Shown here one piece after another: positions 16,978 through 26,317 of a stretch of 45,547 nt of DNA. The translations under genes and the position numbers were made by a program. Positions within the stretch are counted from its first letter, which is position 1, and every line of letters starts with the position of its first letter. A model generated the notes under the pieces. That model did no database searches, was not told the DNA's origin, and saw nothing but the letters and a program-made list of their open reading frames with translations. The DNA is from Paludibacteraceae bacterium (GTDB lineage: Bacteria; Bacteroidota; Bacteroidia; Bacteroidales; Paludibacteraceae), in contig CAJOCN010000041.1 in assembly GCA_905233255.1 (NCBI GenBank), positions 1 through 45,547 on the forward strand, in the 5' to 3' direction.

Positions 16978-18501
16978 ATGGTAACGTTTATAGTAGCACT
17001 TATTATTTTAGTGGTAGGTTTCTTCACCTATGGTAGGTTGGTAGAGAAGATTTTCGGTATTGAGCCGGAGCGTAAGACTCCGGCGCTAACGAAGACAGAC
17101 GGTGTGGACTTTGTGCCGATGGCACCGTGGCGGATCTTTCTGGTGCAGTTTCTGAACATCGCAGGCCTGGGTCCTATCTTCGGTGCGATCATGGGTATAT
17201 TCTATGGTCCGGCGGCGTTCCTGTGGATCGTGTTCGGTACCATTTTTGCCGGCGGCGTGCATGATTACCTGAGCGGCATGCTGTCTATCCGCAAGGGCGG
17301 AGCGTCTCTGCCGGATATTATCGGTGACGAGTTAGGTCAAGGCACGAAGGTCTTTATGCGCGTGCTGAGTCTGGTACTGCTGATTTTGCTGACCACGACC
17401 TTTTTGAGCGGCCCGGCAACCTTGCTGCAAGGGCTGGCGGCATTGGGAGACATGCAGTTGCACGACCACACTATTCCTATTATATGGGTACTGATCATCT
17501 TCGGTTATTATGCTTTGGCGACCGTTTTGCCGGTGGACAAACTGATTGGCCGGTTCTACCCTATTTTCGGCGGTATATTGCTGTTCATGGGTTTGGGAAT
17601 CATGGTGGTTATGTTAGGTTGGCACAGTGCAGAGATGCCGGAGGTGTTTGACGGACTGCATAACCGTCAGACCAACGGTCTGCCGCTGTTCCCGATGATG
17701 TTCGTGAGTATCGCTTGCGGTGCTATTTCGGGTTTCCACGGGACGCAAAGTCCAATCATGGCGCGTTGTTGCACGAACGAGCGTCAGGGTCGCTGGATCT
17801 TCTACGGGGCGATGGTAGCCGAGGGAATCTTGGCGTTGATATGGGCTGCCGCAGCCGGTACGTTCTTCGCGGATCCGGAGAAGGGTCTGTACGGCATTGA
17901 CGGTCTGCAGGCGTTCGCGGCGCAACACCCGGGCGAGAACATCGCGGCACTGGTGATTGACAAAGTGAGCCGCAGCTGGTTAGGCACGGTAGGAGGTATC
18001 TTAGCCATCATCGGCGTGATTGCGGCGCCAATCACCAGTGGCGACACGGCGTTGCGCAGCGCGCGTCTGATCGTGGCGGATTTTCTGAAATGGGACCAGA
18101 GGCCGATCCCGAGACGGTTGATGATTGCGGTACCGCTGTTCCTCTGCGTGTTCGGCATGGTGTTTGTGGATTTCAATGTCGTTTGGCGGTATTTCGCGTG
18201 GACGAACCAGACGTTAGCCGTGTTTACGCTGTGGGCCGGAACGGTATGGCTGTATAAGAAGGGACAAAGTGCGCCAAGTGGGCAGTCCAAAGATACCAAG
18301 TACCGTTACGGGTATTTGGTAGCCATGGTACCGGCGCTGTTCATGACGATGGTGTGCAGCAGTTATATACTGATTGCGCCGGAGGGACTGAACATAGCAC
18401 CGGAGTACCGATGGATCGGTTATGCCATCGCCGGCGTGGTGACCTTAGGATGCCTCTGCGGATTTGGTATGTGGGCGAAAAAAGTGAAAAGTGAAAGGTG
18501 A
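16978..18501 (+). CDS. cstA: CstA-family carbon starvation/peptide or pyruvate transporter
   Basis: A polytopic membrane protein with the CstA signature: [57 protein letters not shown] and [15 protein letters not shown]. Family members import peptides or pyruvate under carbon limitation. At 507 residues it belongs to the shorter form seen in Bacteroidetes. The cytoplasmic loop at about 430-441 ([12 protein letters not shown]) is repeat-derived in style. The last residues (KKVKSER) are encoded by GTGAAAA/GTGAAAG 7-bp units that also provide the GTG start of engB, so the two genes overlap as GTGA. A palindrome at the promoter suggests repression. Confidence 0.88.
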   Translation: MVTFIVALIILVVGFFTYGRLVEKIFGIEPERKTPALTKTDGVDFVPMAPWRIFLVQFLNIAGLGPIFGAIMGIFYGPAAFLWIVFGTIFAGGVHDYLSGMLSIRKGGASLPDIIGDELGQGTKVFMRVLSLVLLILLTTTFLSGPATLLQGLAALGDMQLHDHTIPIIWVLIIFGYYALATVLPVDKLIGRFYPIFGGILLFMGLGIMVVMLGWHSAEMPEVFDGLHNRQTNGLPLFPMMFVSIACGAISGFHGTQSPIMARCCTNERQGRWIFYGAMVAEGILALIWAAAAGTFFADPEKGLYGIDGLQAFAAQHPGENIAALVIDKVSRSWLGTVGGILAIIGVIAAPITSGDTALRSARLIVADFLKWDQRPIPRRLMIAVPLFLCVFGMVFVDFNVVWRYFAWTNQTLAVFTLWAGTVWLYKKGQSAPSGQSKDTKYRYGYLVAMVPALFMTMVCSSYILIAPEGLNIAPEYRWIGYAIAGVVTLGCLCGFGMWAKKVKSER

Positions 18502-19139
18502 TTAAAGAAGCTAAATATGTTATCTCGTCTCCGGACGTGAAGGATTGTCCGCAAAGCGGGCTGCCGGAGTACGCGTTTATCGGGCGAAGCAATGTGGGCA
18601 AGTCGAGTCTGATTAATATGATTTGCCATAACCCGAAGCTCGCCAAGACCAGCCAGAAGCCGGGTAAGACGCTGCTGATCAACCATTTTTTAGTCGAAAG
18701 TCGAAAGTCGAAAGACCGCAGCGAAGCTGCTCAAAGACAGGAATGGCATTTGGTGGATCTGCCGGGGTACGGGTATGCGCAGGCGGGACAGAAACAGCGC
18801 GAGGCACTGAAGAAGATGATCGAGCGGTATTGCTTGTACCGCGAGCAGTTGGTGTGCCTGTTCGTGCTGATCGACTGCCGGCACGAGGCGCAGAAGATAG
18901 ATATTGATTTTATCAACTGGTTAGGCGAGAACGGCGTGCCTTTCGCGATCGTGTTCACGAAGGGCGACAAACTCGGGCGCGTGGCTTTAAGTGACAAAGT
19001 GACCAAGTACAAAGAACGATTATTGGAGGAATGGGAAGAGCTGCCGCCGGTGTTCGTCACTTCCTCCGAGACAGGCCTCGGAGGCGAGGAACTGACGGAG
19101 TACATTGAGGGGCTGAACGCAACAATGATTAATGATTAA
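18498..19139 (+). CDS. engB: Ribosome biogenesis GTPase YsxC/EngB with a repeat-encoded insertion
   Basis: A small GTPase needed for 50S subunit assembly. G1 is GRSNVGKS (about 29-36), G3 DLPGYGYA (87-94), G4 TKGD, and [13 protein letters not shown] is typical of the family. Between switch I and G3, where homologues read about INHFLINDNWYLVDLPG, this protein has 14-16 extra residues (66-81, [16 protein letters not shown]). They are encoded by three AGTCGAA heptamers (18691-18714) plus a GCAGCGAAGCTGC palindrome. The GTG start lies in another heptamer array, and the stop lies in an AATGATT array (19122-19153). The insertion is next to the switch region yet the rest is intact, so it is probably tolerated as a surface loop. 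Confidence 0.92.
   Translation: MIKEAKYVISSPDVKDCPQSGLPEYAFIGRSNVGKSSLINMICHNPKLAKTSQKPGKTLLINHFLVESRKSKDRSEAAQRQEWHLVDLPGYGYAQAGQKQREALKKMIERYCLYREQLVCLFVLIDCRHEAQKIDIDFINWLGENGVPFAIVFTKGDKLGRVALSDKVTKYKERLLEEWEELPPVFVTSSETGLGGEELTEYIEGLNATMIND
18691..18714. repeat. AGTCGAA heptamer array inside engB
   Basis: GTCGAAA starts at 18693, 18700 and 18707, an exact 7-bp period, read in frame as VESRKSK. The same family is inside the TonB receptor (20194), amidohydrolase (33676, 34321) and GH32 (43681) genes. Confidence 0.9.
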
Positions 19140-19153
19140 TGAATAATGATTAT
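19122..19153. repeat. AATGATT heptamer array across the engB stop
   Basis: AATGATT, AATGATT, AATGAAT, AATGATT: four 7-bp units spanning the end of engB and its TAA stop. Confidence 0.85.
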
Positions 19154-19197
19154 TGCACAGCAAATCTTAAAAATAGTACATTTCTTTGTGAGTATTA

Positions 19198-19263
19198 TGC
19201 TCCGACATGACTCCGACTTGACTCCGATAAGACTCCGATAAGACTCCGATATCATACCGAATG
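19198..19263. repeat. Six 11-bp tandem repeats ending on the TonB receptor start codon
   Basis: TGCTCCGACAT, GACTCCGACTT, GACTCCGATAA twice, GACTCCGATAT, then CATACCGAATG: six consecutive 11-bp units, the last of which contains the ATG at 19261. The TCCGA(C/T) core is shared with the array at 301-344. The 11-bp spacing puts each unit on the same DNA face. Confidence 0.9.
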
Positions 19264-21759
19264 TGTAAAATCTTAAAAATAGTAAACTTTATAACTTTGT
19301 ACTTGGTACTTAGTACCTTTGTCACTTCGTCGTACGCGCGGAGCGCCCGTGTGTACGGGTACGTGGTGGACCAGAACAATGTGGGTATCGAGCTGGTGAA
19401 CGTAGCGGCGTGGAGTAAGGTACCAAGTGACCAAGTACCAAGTACCGGAGAGTTATTGGGCGGAACGGCGACGAACAAGAACGGGTATTACGAACTGATC
19501 TTAGACGAGGCGGACACGGTAGTGCTGCACTACTCGATGATTGGTTATACGACCGTTCAGCAGCGTGTGATCGACCTCAAGGACGTACTGAATATCAACG
19601 TGGAGATGCTGACCGACGAGCAGGTGCTGAACGAGATCGAGGTACGCGGAATCAAACATACGCAGGGCACGATGGACCGCGTGGATGCGTCCACGACAAG
19701 GGTCATGCCGGACGCTACGGGCGGTTCGATAGAGAGCCTGCTGATCACGTTCGCCGGCGTGAGCCAGACGAACGAGTTGAGCAGCCAGTACAACGTGCGC
19801 GGCGGTTCGTTCGACGAGAACTCGGTGTATGTGAATGGCATTGAGATCCACCGTCCGTTGCTCATCCGCAGCGGTCAGCAGGAGGGTTTGAGTTTCGTGA
19901 ACCCCGAGATGGTGGAGAACGTCGCTTTCTCCGCCGGCGGCTACGGTGCGCAGTACGGCGACAAGATGTCGTCGGTGTTAGACATCACATACAAAAGGCC
20001 GCAGGCGTTCGAGGCGAGCCTCAGCGCGAGTCTGTTAGGCGCGCAGGTGTATGTGGGTCACGGCGACAGCACGTACAGCCAGATGCACGGCCTGCGATAC
20101 AAGACGAGCAAATACATGTTAGGCGGCCTCTCTACCGCCGGCAACTACCAGCCGACGTATGTGGACTACCAGACGTTCATTACATGGAAGGTTGGAAGTA
20201 GAAAGTCGAAAGACAAAAGACAAAATCCATGGACGATGTCATTCTTGGGCAACGTGAGCCAGAACGACTACCGGTTCACGCCGGACAGTTTGAGTGAGTC
20301 GTTCGGCGGACAGAACGCGAAGAACCTGAGTATCTATTACGAGGGGCAGGAGAAGGACCGTTTCCTGACGGCTTTCGCGGCACTGAGTGCGAAAGGCAAG
20401 TATGAGCTGTCAGCCATCAGCGGTCAGCCGTCAGAATTAGATATTGGTTTTGACGCGAGCGGTTTCTATTCCAACGAGCGTGAGAACTTCGACATCACAG
20501 GCGAGTACGTGCTCTCCAATGCGCCTGCCGGACAGATTAGCGAGGCGCTGGGTACGGGTCTCTTCCACCAGCACGCGCGCAACAGTCTGGAGGCAGGCGT
20601 GATCACGATAGCGCATAACGGCAACTGGAAGAGCGGCAACAACACCCTGCAGTGGGGTGTGAGCGGTCAGGCGGAACTGATCCGCGACCATATAAGCGAA
20701 TGGGAATGGCGCGACTCGGCGGGTTATTCGCTGCCCAACGACGGGCGGTCAATGGAACTCTATTACACCATGCGGGGTGACAGCGCGATGAAGTCCGCCC
20801 GCGTGCAGGGCTATATACAGAACGAGCATAAATGGAATACCACCTCCGGCCAGTGGATACTAACCGTCGGCGGACGGTTGCAGTGGTGGAGCTGGAACAA
20901 CGAGGTACTCCCCTCCCCTCGCGCTTCCGTGGAGTGGATCCCGGGATGGAAGCGGGATCTGTGTTTCCGTCTGGCGACGGGACTGTACTACCAGGCGCCG
21001 TTCTACAAAGAGCTGCGCGACACCATCACGGACGAGTTCGGAATCACGCGCATGAAGCTCAACCGCGACCTGCGAGCGCAGCGGTCGGTACACGTAGTGC
21101 TCGGCGGAGACTACTATTTCCGCGCGTGGGGACGGCCGTTCAAGTTCACCGCCGAGGGGTACTACAAGTACATCGACCGGATGGAGAGTTACACGGTAGA
21201 GAATGTGCGGGTGCGGTATTCGGGTAAGAACGACTCGCAGGGCTATGCCGGCGGTCTGGATCTGAAGCTATACGGCGAGTTGGTGCCGGGCGCGGACAGT
21301 TGGATCTCGTTCAGCACGATGGTCGCCAGACAGCGCCTCAACGGCTCGTCCGTTTGGATCCCGAGTCCGCAGGAGCAGCGGTTCAATTTCTCGATGCTGT
21401 TCCAGGATTATATCCCGCAGTTGCCGCAGTTACGGTTCCACCTCAAGATGCAGTTTGCGGAGGGTCAGCCGTACTATGCGCCGCGTAACAACCAGGCCTG
21501 GGGCAGAATGTCAACCTACAAACGCATAGACCTCGGCGCCACCTATATCTTCAACGCCCAGACGGCTAAGTTCATGCGCGCGCCGAGCGCCAAACATGTC
21601 AAACAATGGGCGATCCAGTTCGAGGTGTTCAACCTTGTGGGATGGAAGAACGTGAACTCCTATTTCTGGGTAGCCGATGCGTACGGCGCCCAATGGGCGA
21701 GCCCGAACTACCTGACGGGCAGAAGGTATAACCTAAAGGTCACGGTGGACCTGTGGTAA
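19261..21759 (+). CDS. TonB-dependent outer-membrane receptor with carboxypeptidase-regulatory-like domain
   Basis: The signal peptide is followed by a carboxypeptidase D regulatory-like domain (RVYGYVVDQNNVGIELVNV, about 30-115), a plug (GSIESLLITFAGVSQTNELSSQYNVRGGSFDENSVYVNGIEI) and a 22-strand-type barrel ending in an aromatic residue (VTVDLW). It imports an unknown ligand using TonB energy; no SusD-like partner is adjacent, so it is not a SusC pair. The hydrophobic part of the signal peptide (LYLVLSTFVTSS) is encoded by ACTTGGT-type heptamers (19284-19330). An inverted set, CCAAGTA (19417-19448), encodes KVPSDQVPST. A third family, GAAAGTC (20194-20225), gives GSRKSKDKRQ in the barrel, probably in a loop. 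Confidence 0.85.
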   Translation: MCKILKIVNFITLYLVLSTFVTSSYARSARVYGYVVDQNNVGIELVNVAAWSKVPSDQVPSTGELLGGTATNKNGYYELILDEADTVVLHYSMIGYTTVQQRVIDLKDVLNINVEMLTDEQVLNEIEVRGIKHTQGTMDRVDASTTRVMPDATGGSIESLLITFAGVSQTNELSSQYNVRGGSFDENSVYVNGIEIHRPLLIRSGQQEGLSFVNPEMVENVAFSAGGYGAQYGDKMSSVLDITYKRPQAFEASLSASLLGAQVYVGHGDSTYSQMHGLRYKTSKYMLGGLSTAGNYQPTYVDYQTFITWKVGSRKSKDKRQNPWTMSFLGNVSQNDYRFTPDSLSESFGGQNAKNLSIYYEGQEKDRFLTAFAALSAKGKYELSAISGQPSELDIGFDASGFYSNERENFDITGEYVLSNAPAGQISEALGTGLFHQHARNSLEAGVITIAHNGNWKSGNNTLQWGVSGQAELIRDHISEWEWRDSAGYSLPNDGRSMELYYTMRGDSAMKSARVQGYIQNEHKWNTTSGQWILTVGGRLQWWSWNNEVLPSPRASVEWIPGWKRDLCFRLATGLYYQAPFYKELRDTITDEFGITRMKLNRDLRAQRSVHVVLGGDYYFRAWGRPFKFTAEGYYKYIDRMESYTVENVRVRYSGKNDSQGYAGGLDLKLYGELVPGADSWISFSTMVARQRLNGSSVWIPSPQEQRFNFSMLFQDYIPQLPQLRFHLKMQFAEGQPYYAPRNNQAWGRMSTYKRIDLGATYIFNAQTAKFMRAPSAKHVKQWAIQFEVFNLVGWKNVNSYFWVADAYGAQWASPNYLTGRRYNLKVTVDLW
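19284..19448. repeat. Inverted pair of heptamer arrays in the TonB receptor 5' coding region
   Basis: ACTTTGT/ACTTGGT/ACTTAGT units at 19284-19330 are inverted relative to CCAAGTA units at 19417-19448. The two could pair in the mRNA around a loop of about 90 nt just inside the gene. Confidence 0.65.
20194..20225. repeat. GAAAGTC heptamer array inside the TonB receptor
   Basis: GAAAGTA, GAAAGTC, GAAAGAC, AAAAGAC, AAAATCC at 7-bp spacing, translated as SRKSKDKRQ. Same family as the engB array at 18691. Confidence 0.8.
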
Positions 21760-21790
21760 TTTGAAATTTGAAATTTGAGATTTGAAATTT
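21758..21790. repeat. GAAATTT heptamer array before mutS
   Basis: GAAATTT, GAAATTT, GAGATTT, GAAATTT fill the gap between the TonB receptor stop (21757-21759) and the mutS ATG. Confidence 0.9.
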
Positions 21791-21792
21791 AT

Positions 21793-24408
21793 ATGGCAGA
21801 AGAACTAACTCCGATGATGAAGCAGTTCCGCGACATCAAAACGCAGTATCCGGACGCGATGCTGCTGTTCCGTTGCGGCGATTTCTACGAGACATATGCA
21901 GAGGACGCAGTGAAGGCGAGCAAGATTCTCAATATTACGCTGACGCACCGCTCCAACGGCGGCAGCACGACGGCGCAAGCATTGGAGATGGCGGGGTTCC
22001 CGTTCCACGCGCTGGACACGTACCTGCCGAAACTGGTGCGCGCGGGTCTGCGGGTGGCAATCTGCGACCAGCTGGAGGACCCGAAGCTGACGAAGAAGTT
22101 AGTGAAACGCGGTGTGACGGAGTTGGTGACGCCCGGCGTGAGCTATTCGGACACGACCCTGACGCAGAAGGAGAACAACTGGGTTGCCTGCGTGCATTTC
22201 GACAAACACGTGATCGGTGTTGCTTTCCTCGACATCTCCACGGGCGAGTTCATGGCAGGCCAAGGCACCGGCGACTACATAGACAAACTGCTGACCAATT
22301 TCGGTCCGAAGGAGGTGTTGCATCTCCGCGGGCGCAAGGCAGAGCTGGAGAACCTGTTCGGCGACAAGTATTTCACGTTCGAGTTAGAGGATTGGATGTT
22401 AGTGGAGAGCACCGCCAAGGAGCGGTTGCAGAAACTATGGGGCGTGAGTTCGCTGAAAGGCTTCGGGTTAGAGAAGATGCCGGCAGGCGTGACGGCGGCA
22501 GGCGGTATTCTGATGTACCTCGACATGACGCAACACCTGCAGACCGGACATATACAGCATCTGAGCCGCATAGAGGAAGACAAATACGTCTGGCTGGACC
22601 GGTTCACCATCCGCAACTTGGAGCTGACAAGCGGTCAGACGGAAGAAAGCGCCACGCTCTATCACATCATCGACCGCACCATCACGCCCATGGGCGGACG
22701 TATGCTGCACCGGTGGATGGCGTTCCCCTTAAAGGAAGTGCGGCCCATACGGAACCGGCAGACGGTAGTCGAATACCTCTTCAAGAACCCCGAGGCGCGT
22801 GAGAAACTGCGCGAGGCGTTAGGCGAAGTGGGTGACTTGGAGCGTATTGTGAGCAAAGTCTCCACCGGCCGAATCGGTCCGCGTGAGATGGTACAGTTAG
22901 GGCGCGCCCTGCGGGCCATCAGACCCATCAAAGAGGTGTGCGAGGAAGCGAAGGAGAACTCCTACATGGCACTCACGGGCGAAGAACTGGAGCCCTGCTC
23001 GGAGATGCGGATGCGTATCGAGCGGGAGATAGTGCCCGATCCGCCTATTGCGCAGGGACGGCCGAACATCATCGCCCGAGGCGTCGATACAGAGCTGGAC
23101 GAACTGCGCGCTATTCAGTCCGACGGCAAGGATTACCTCCTGCAGATCCAGCAGCGCGAGATCGAACGGACGGGTATCCAGAGCCTGAAAATCGGCTTTA
23201 ACAATGTGTTCGGTTACTACCTAGAGGTGCGTAATACCTACAAAGACCAAGTGCCCGCCGAGTGGATCCGCAAGCAGACGCTGGTCAATGCCGAGCGGTA
23301 TATCACCGAGGAGCTGAAGACCTACGAGGAGAAGATCAACTCCGCCGAGGAGCGTATTCAGATCATCGAGAACCGGCTCTATCAGGAGCTGATGCTCGCG
23401 CTGTGCGAGTGGGTGCCCCAGATGCAACTGGACGCTAACGTATTAGCGCAGTTAGACTGCCTGCTCTCCTATGCCACGGTGGCGGCGGAGAACCGGTACG
23501 TGTGTCCGGACGTGAATGACAGCCTGGTGATCGACATCCGTCAGGGCCGCCACCCCGTGATCGAGCAACAACTGCCGCCAGGCGAGCAGTACATAGCCAA
23601 CGACGTGCTGTTAGATAATAACGGCCAGCAGATCATCATCATCACCGGTCCGAACATGGCGGGTAAATCCGCCCTGCTCCGCCAGACGGCGCTCATCGTA
23701 CTATTAGCGCAGATGGGTTCGTTCGTACCGGCGGAGAGCGCCTCCATCGGCATCGTGGACAAGATTTTCACACGCGTCGGCGCAAGCGATAATATCTCGT
23801 TGGGCGAATCGACCTTCATGGTGGAGATGAACGAAGCGGCGGCGATCCTCAACAACCTCTCCGAACGGAGCTTGGTGCTCTTCGACGAGTTAGGCCGCGG
23901 CACCAGTACCTACGACGGCATCTCCATCGCTTGGGCGATTGTGGAGTATATTCACGAGAACAGAGGCCACGCCAAGACCCTTTTCGCCACGCACTACCAC
24001 GAGCTCAACGAGATGGAGAAGAGTTTTGACCGGATCCGTAACTACAATGTCTCCGTGAAGGAGGTGAACGGCAAAGTGATTTTCCTGCGCAAACTGGTAC
24101 GCGGCGGCAGCGAGCATAGTTTCGGTATTCACGTAGCCAAGTTGGCAGGCATGCCGGCGTCCATCGTGGAGCGCGCCAACCATATCCTCGCGGACTTGGA
24201 GCGCGCCGCGAAGAACGGCGACATAGCCAAACCGATTGAGCACATCGGCGAGAGCCGCGAAGGAATGCAACTGAGCTTCTTCCAACTCGACGACCCGGTG
24301 CTGGAGCAGATACGGGACGAGGTCAAATCGCTGGACATCAACAACTTGACGCCCCTCGAGGCGCTCAACAAACTATCGGAAATCAAACGATTAGTAGGAG
24401 GTAAATAA
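21793..24408 (+). CDS. mutS: DNA mismatch repair protein MutS
   Basis: Recognises mispairs and small loops as a dimer and recruits MutL using ATP. Residue 11 onward shows the mismatch-binding domain ([23 protein letters not shown], including F-x-E). Walker A GPNMAGKS is at about 619-626, Walker B plus signature [12 protein letters not shown] at about 698, then THYHEL. The 871 residues are full length. ATG 21793 is preferred to TTG 21775, which lies in the heptamer array. It is 1 bp before mltG. MutS also acts on slippage loops, of interest in a genome with so many short tandem repeats, but no defect is visible. Confidence 0.97.
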   Translation: MAEELTPMMKQFRDIKTQYPDAMLLFRCGDFYETYAEDAVKASKILNITLTHRSNGGSTTAQALEMAGFPFHALDTYLPKLVRAGLRVAICDQLEDPKLTKKLVKRGVTELVTPGVSYSDTTLTQKENNWVACVHFDKHVIGVAFLDISTGEFMAGQGTGDYIDKLLTNFGPKEVLHLRGRKAELENLFGDKYFTFELEDWMLVESTAKERLQKLWGVSSLKGFGLEKMPAGVTAAGGILMYLDMTQHLQTGHIQHLSRIEEDKYVWLDRFTIRNLELTSGQTEESATLYHIIDRTITPMGGRMLHRWMAFPLKEVRPIRNRQTVVEYLFKNPEAREKLREALGEVGDLERIVSKVSTGRIGPREMVQLGRALRAIRPIKEVCEEAKENSYMALTGEELEPCSEMRMRIEREIVPDPPIAQGRPNIIARGVDTELDELRAIQSDGKDYLLQIQQREIERTGIQSLKIGFNNVFGYYLEVRNTYKDQVPAEWIRKQTLVNAERYITEELKTYEEKINSAEERIQIIENRLYQELMLALCEWVPQMQLDANVLAQLDCLLSYATVAAENRYVCPDVNDSLVIDIRQGRHPVIEQQLPPGEQYIANDVLLDNNGQQIIIITGPNMAGKSALLRQTALIVLLAQMGSFVPAESASIGIVDKIFTRVGASDNISLGESTFMVEMNEAAAILNNLSERSLVLFDELGRGTSTYDGISIAWAIVEYIHENRGHAKTLFATHYHELNEMEKSFDRIRNYNVSVKEVNGKVIFLRKLVRGGSEHSFGIHVAKLAGMPASIVERANHILADLERAAKNGDIAKPIEHIGESREGMQLSFFQLDDPVLEQIRDEVKSLDINNLTPLEALNKLSEIKRLVGGK

Positions 24409-24409
24409 T

Positions 24410-25477
24410 ATGGGAAAATACGAATGGACCAAAGCGCGGGTGCTCCGCTGGACCTTAGGGGTCAGCGGATGGATATTCTGCATCGTGCTGATTTTTGTAG
24501 TGGAGCAATACTACCGGTGGCATGTATGTAACTTCACGTCGCGCGACGGCGAGCCGCATAGTTACAATATTTACGAGGGCGCGACGCTGGACTCGCTCTT
24601 CACGCTGCTACGCGAGGACTACGAGATCAGCACGGAGACGGACCTGAAGATGCACATGCGTATCCTGCTTTTCCGTTACCCGGAGCCGGGACACTATGTA
24701 CTGCCGGCGCAGATCGGCGACCGCGACCTGATCGAGACCTTCAAGTACGGCAGGCAGACGCCTGTCAAAATCACGTGGAATAACTTCGTCCGCACCCGCG
24801 AGGAGTTAGCCGGCAAGGTGACGACCCACCTGCAGATGGACAGCGTGACGCTGTTGCAGTACCTGGAGGACGACGCGTTTCTCAAGCCCTACGGGCTGAA
24901 CAAAGAGACGAGCCGGTGCCTCTTCATCCCCAACACATACGAGGTGTATTGGAACATCACGGTGGAGCAGCTCTTCGACCGGATGCAGCGGGAGTTTAAC
25001 CGGTTCTGGAACGAGGAGCGGCGCGCAAAGGCGGACTCAATCGGTCTGACGCCCGTGGAGGTGGCGATCATCGCGTCTATCGTTGAGGGCGAGAGCCATA
25101 ACAAACGCGAGTTACCGCTCATCGCCAGCCTGTACCTCAACCGCGTGCATAAGAACATGCCGCTGCAATCCTGCCCGACGATCAAGTATGCGCTGGGAGA
25201 CTTCAAGCTGAAGCGCATCCTGTACAGCCACCTCAACGTCGATTCACCGTACAACACGTACAAGAACCCGGGCCTGCCACCGGGACCGATCCGCTGCCCG
25301 TCACCCGAGACGGTCGATATAGTGCTCAATGCGCCTAAGACGGACTACCTGTTCATGTGCGCGAGCCCGGAGCTGAACAACACCCATATCTTCTCGTCCT
25401 CGTACCGCAGCCACGCCGCCGCGGCACAGCAGTACCGCCACACGATGGACACCATACATTGGGAGAACTATCAATGA
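24410..25477 (+). CDS. mltG: Endolytic peptidoglycan transglycosylase MltG (YceG-like)
   Basis: An inner-membrane enzyme that cleaves nascent glycan strands and sets their length. One N-terminal transmembrane helix (about 14-36) is followed by a LysM-like lead domain and the YceG catalytic domain. The catalytic glutamate region ASIVEGES is at about 222-229. YLNRV, MPLQSCPTIKYALG, SPYNTYKNPGLPPGPI and PSPETVDIVLNAP are all family hallmarks. It starts 1 bp after mutS and overlaps the next gene as ATGA. Confidence 0.95.
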   Translation: MGKYEWTKARVLRWTLGVSGWIFCIVLIFVVEQYYRWHVCNFTSRDGEPHSYNIYEGATLDSLFTLLREDYEISTETDLKMHMRILLFRYPEPGHYVLPAQIGDRDLIETFKYGRQTPVKITWNNFVRTREELAGKVTTHLQMDSVTLLQYLEDDAFLKPYGLNKETSRCLFIPNTYEVYWNITVEQLFDRMQREFNRFWNEERRAKADSIGLTPVEVAIIASIVEGESHNKRELPLIASLYLNRVHKNMPLQSCPTIKYALGDFKLKRILYSHLNVDSPYNTYKNPGLPPGPIRCPSPETVDIVLNAPKTDYLFMCASPELNNTHIFSSSYRSHAAAAQQYRHTMDTIHWENYQ

Positions 25478-26034
25478 TTTGGGATAATAACGAAGATATC
25501 AGGCTTATTGCGTGCGCGAATGACCGCCGCACTATTCAGCGCTACCTCAATGAATGTCGCGAGGAGAGGCGGCCGTACGTGTTTGTGACGAACACCATGA
25601 CCGTCAAACCGCTCCACCGGCTGTTGGTGCCTGTCTCGATGTTGGAGGAAGAGACCTACAAGGCGGAGATATGCACGTATCTGGCGCGTAAGACGGGCGC
25701 ACATATCATTCTGCTGCAAGCCAACGACTACGGCTCGCACGCCAAGCAGAACGTCAACCGCATCGTGACCCATATCAAGGCGATCAGCGAGAAGACAGGC
25801 GAACCGATCTCTTATGAGGTCGCTATGGCGCGCAAGGACAGTTTCGGACTGGTACGCGAAGCGTCGGAGCGGCAACGGGATTTCCGGCACGACTTATTGG
25901 TACTGACCGCGAGCCGCGACTACGGGCTGGACGATATTCTTTTCGGTCCGCCGGAGCGCAAAGCTATCCAGCGCGCACTCGTACCGGTGATGTTAGTCAA
26001 TCCCAGAGAAGATTTATTCTCGCTATGCGATTAA
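25474..26034 (+). CDS. Universal stress protein-like cytoplasmic protein
   Basis: A 186-residue protein, alpha/beta in pattern. The start ATG overlaps the mltG stop. The core RLLVPVSMLEEETYKAEICTYLARKTGAHIILLQANDYGSHA and the late RALVPVMLVNPR resemble the nucleotide-binding alpha/beta fold of UspA proteins. The middle segment reads like the usual strand-helix repeats. The ATP-binding G-x2-G-x9-G(S/T) motif is not obvious, so it may be a non-ATP-binding form. The first 35 residues have no clear match. Function unknown. Confidence 0.6.
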   Translation: MIWDNNEDIRLIACANDRRTIQRYLNECREERRPYVFVTNTMTVKPLHRLLVPVSMLEEETYKAEICTYLARKTGAHIILLQANDYGSHAKQNVNRIVTHIKAISEKTGEPISYEVAMARKDSFGLVREASERQRDFRHDLLVLTASRDYGLDDILFGPPERKAIQRALVPVMLVNPREDLFSLCD

Positions 26035-26108
26035 ACGGGCTTTTGCACTGCCATTTTGTCAACCAAATATAGCAGAATTTAGTTTTTTGACACTTTTAAA
26101 TAAAAATA

Positions 26109-26140
26109 TTTGGTCATATTGCAAAAAAGCAGTACTTTTG
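26109..26140 (+). promoter_or_regulatory. Promoter of the intergenic small RNA
   Basis: TTTG at 26109-26112, 20 bp, then TACTTTTG at 26133-26140, with the same GGTCATAT and GCAAAAAAGCAG setting as the tRNA-Val promoter. Confidence 0.8.
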
Positions 26141-26145
26141 CATCG

Positions 26146-26215
26146 TGTTTTTCATGGTATTAGATTTAAGGTTAAATGAAAAGGTTGGGTTGTCGGGAGA
26201 CAACCTTCTTTTTTG
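26146..26215 (+). ncRNA. Probable small RNA of about 70 nt with two hairpins
   Basis: Between the UspA-like gene and the acyl-CoA ligase (convergent) a strong promoter is followed within 80 bp by an intrinsic terminator and no convincing ORF. The predicted RNA has a first hairpin TTTTCAT ... ATGAAAA enclosing GGTATTAGATTTAAGGTTA. A GGTTGTC-GGGA-GACAACC hairpin follows with a T-run (26188-26215). A second copy of GACAACCTTCTTTTTT lies at 26246-26263. The loop sequence feels like a conserved Bacteroidetes small RNA, but I cannot verify that. A housekeeping or regulatory sRNA is likely. Confidence 0.65.
26188..26215 (+). terminator. Terminator of the small RNA
   Basis: GGTTGTC-GGGA-GACAACC hairpin, then TTCTTTTTT. 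Confidence 0.8.
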
Positions 26216-26282
26216 ACCCTTGTGGTCAACAAAAGGTGCCCCCTCGGACAACCTTCTTTTTTTGTCCTTTTGTAAGAAAAGT

Positions 26283-26317
26283 AAAAGAACCTCGCTATAG
26301 CGCAGCGAGGTTCTTTT
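26283..26317. terminator. Terminator overlapping the acyl-CoA ligase stop codon
   Basis: A 14-bp stem AAAAGAACCTCGCT / AGCGAGGTTCTTTT with a 7-nt loop. On the minus strand its stem contains the last codons and the TAG stop (26297-26295) of the ligase, and it ends in a T-run, so termination and the end of translation coincide. It can work in both directions. Confidence 0.85.

Noticed and set aside
22099..24408. MutS defect as the cause of the many short repeats
   Set aside because: All MutS motifs and its full length are intact; the sequence gives no evidence of loss of mismatch repair.
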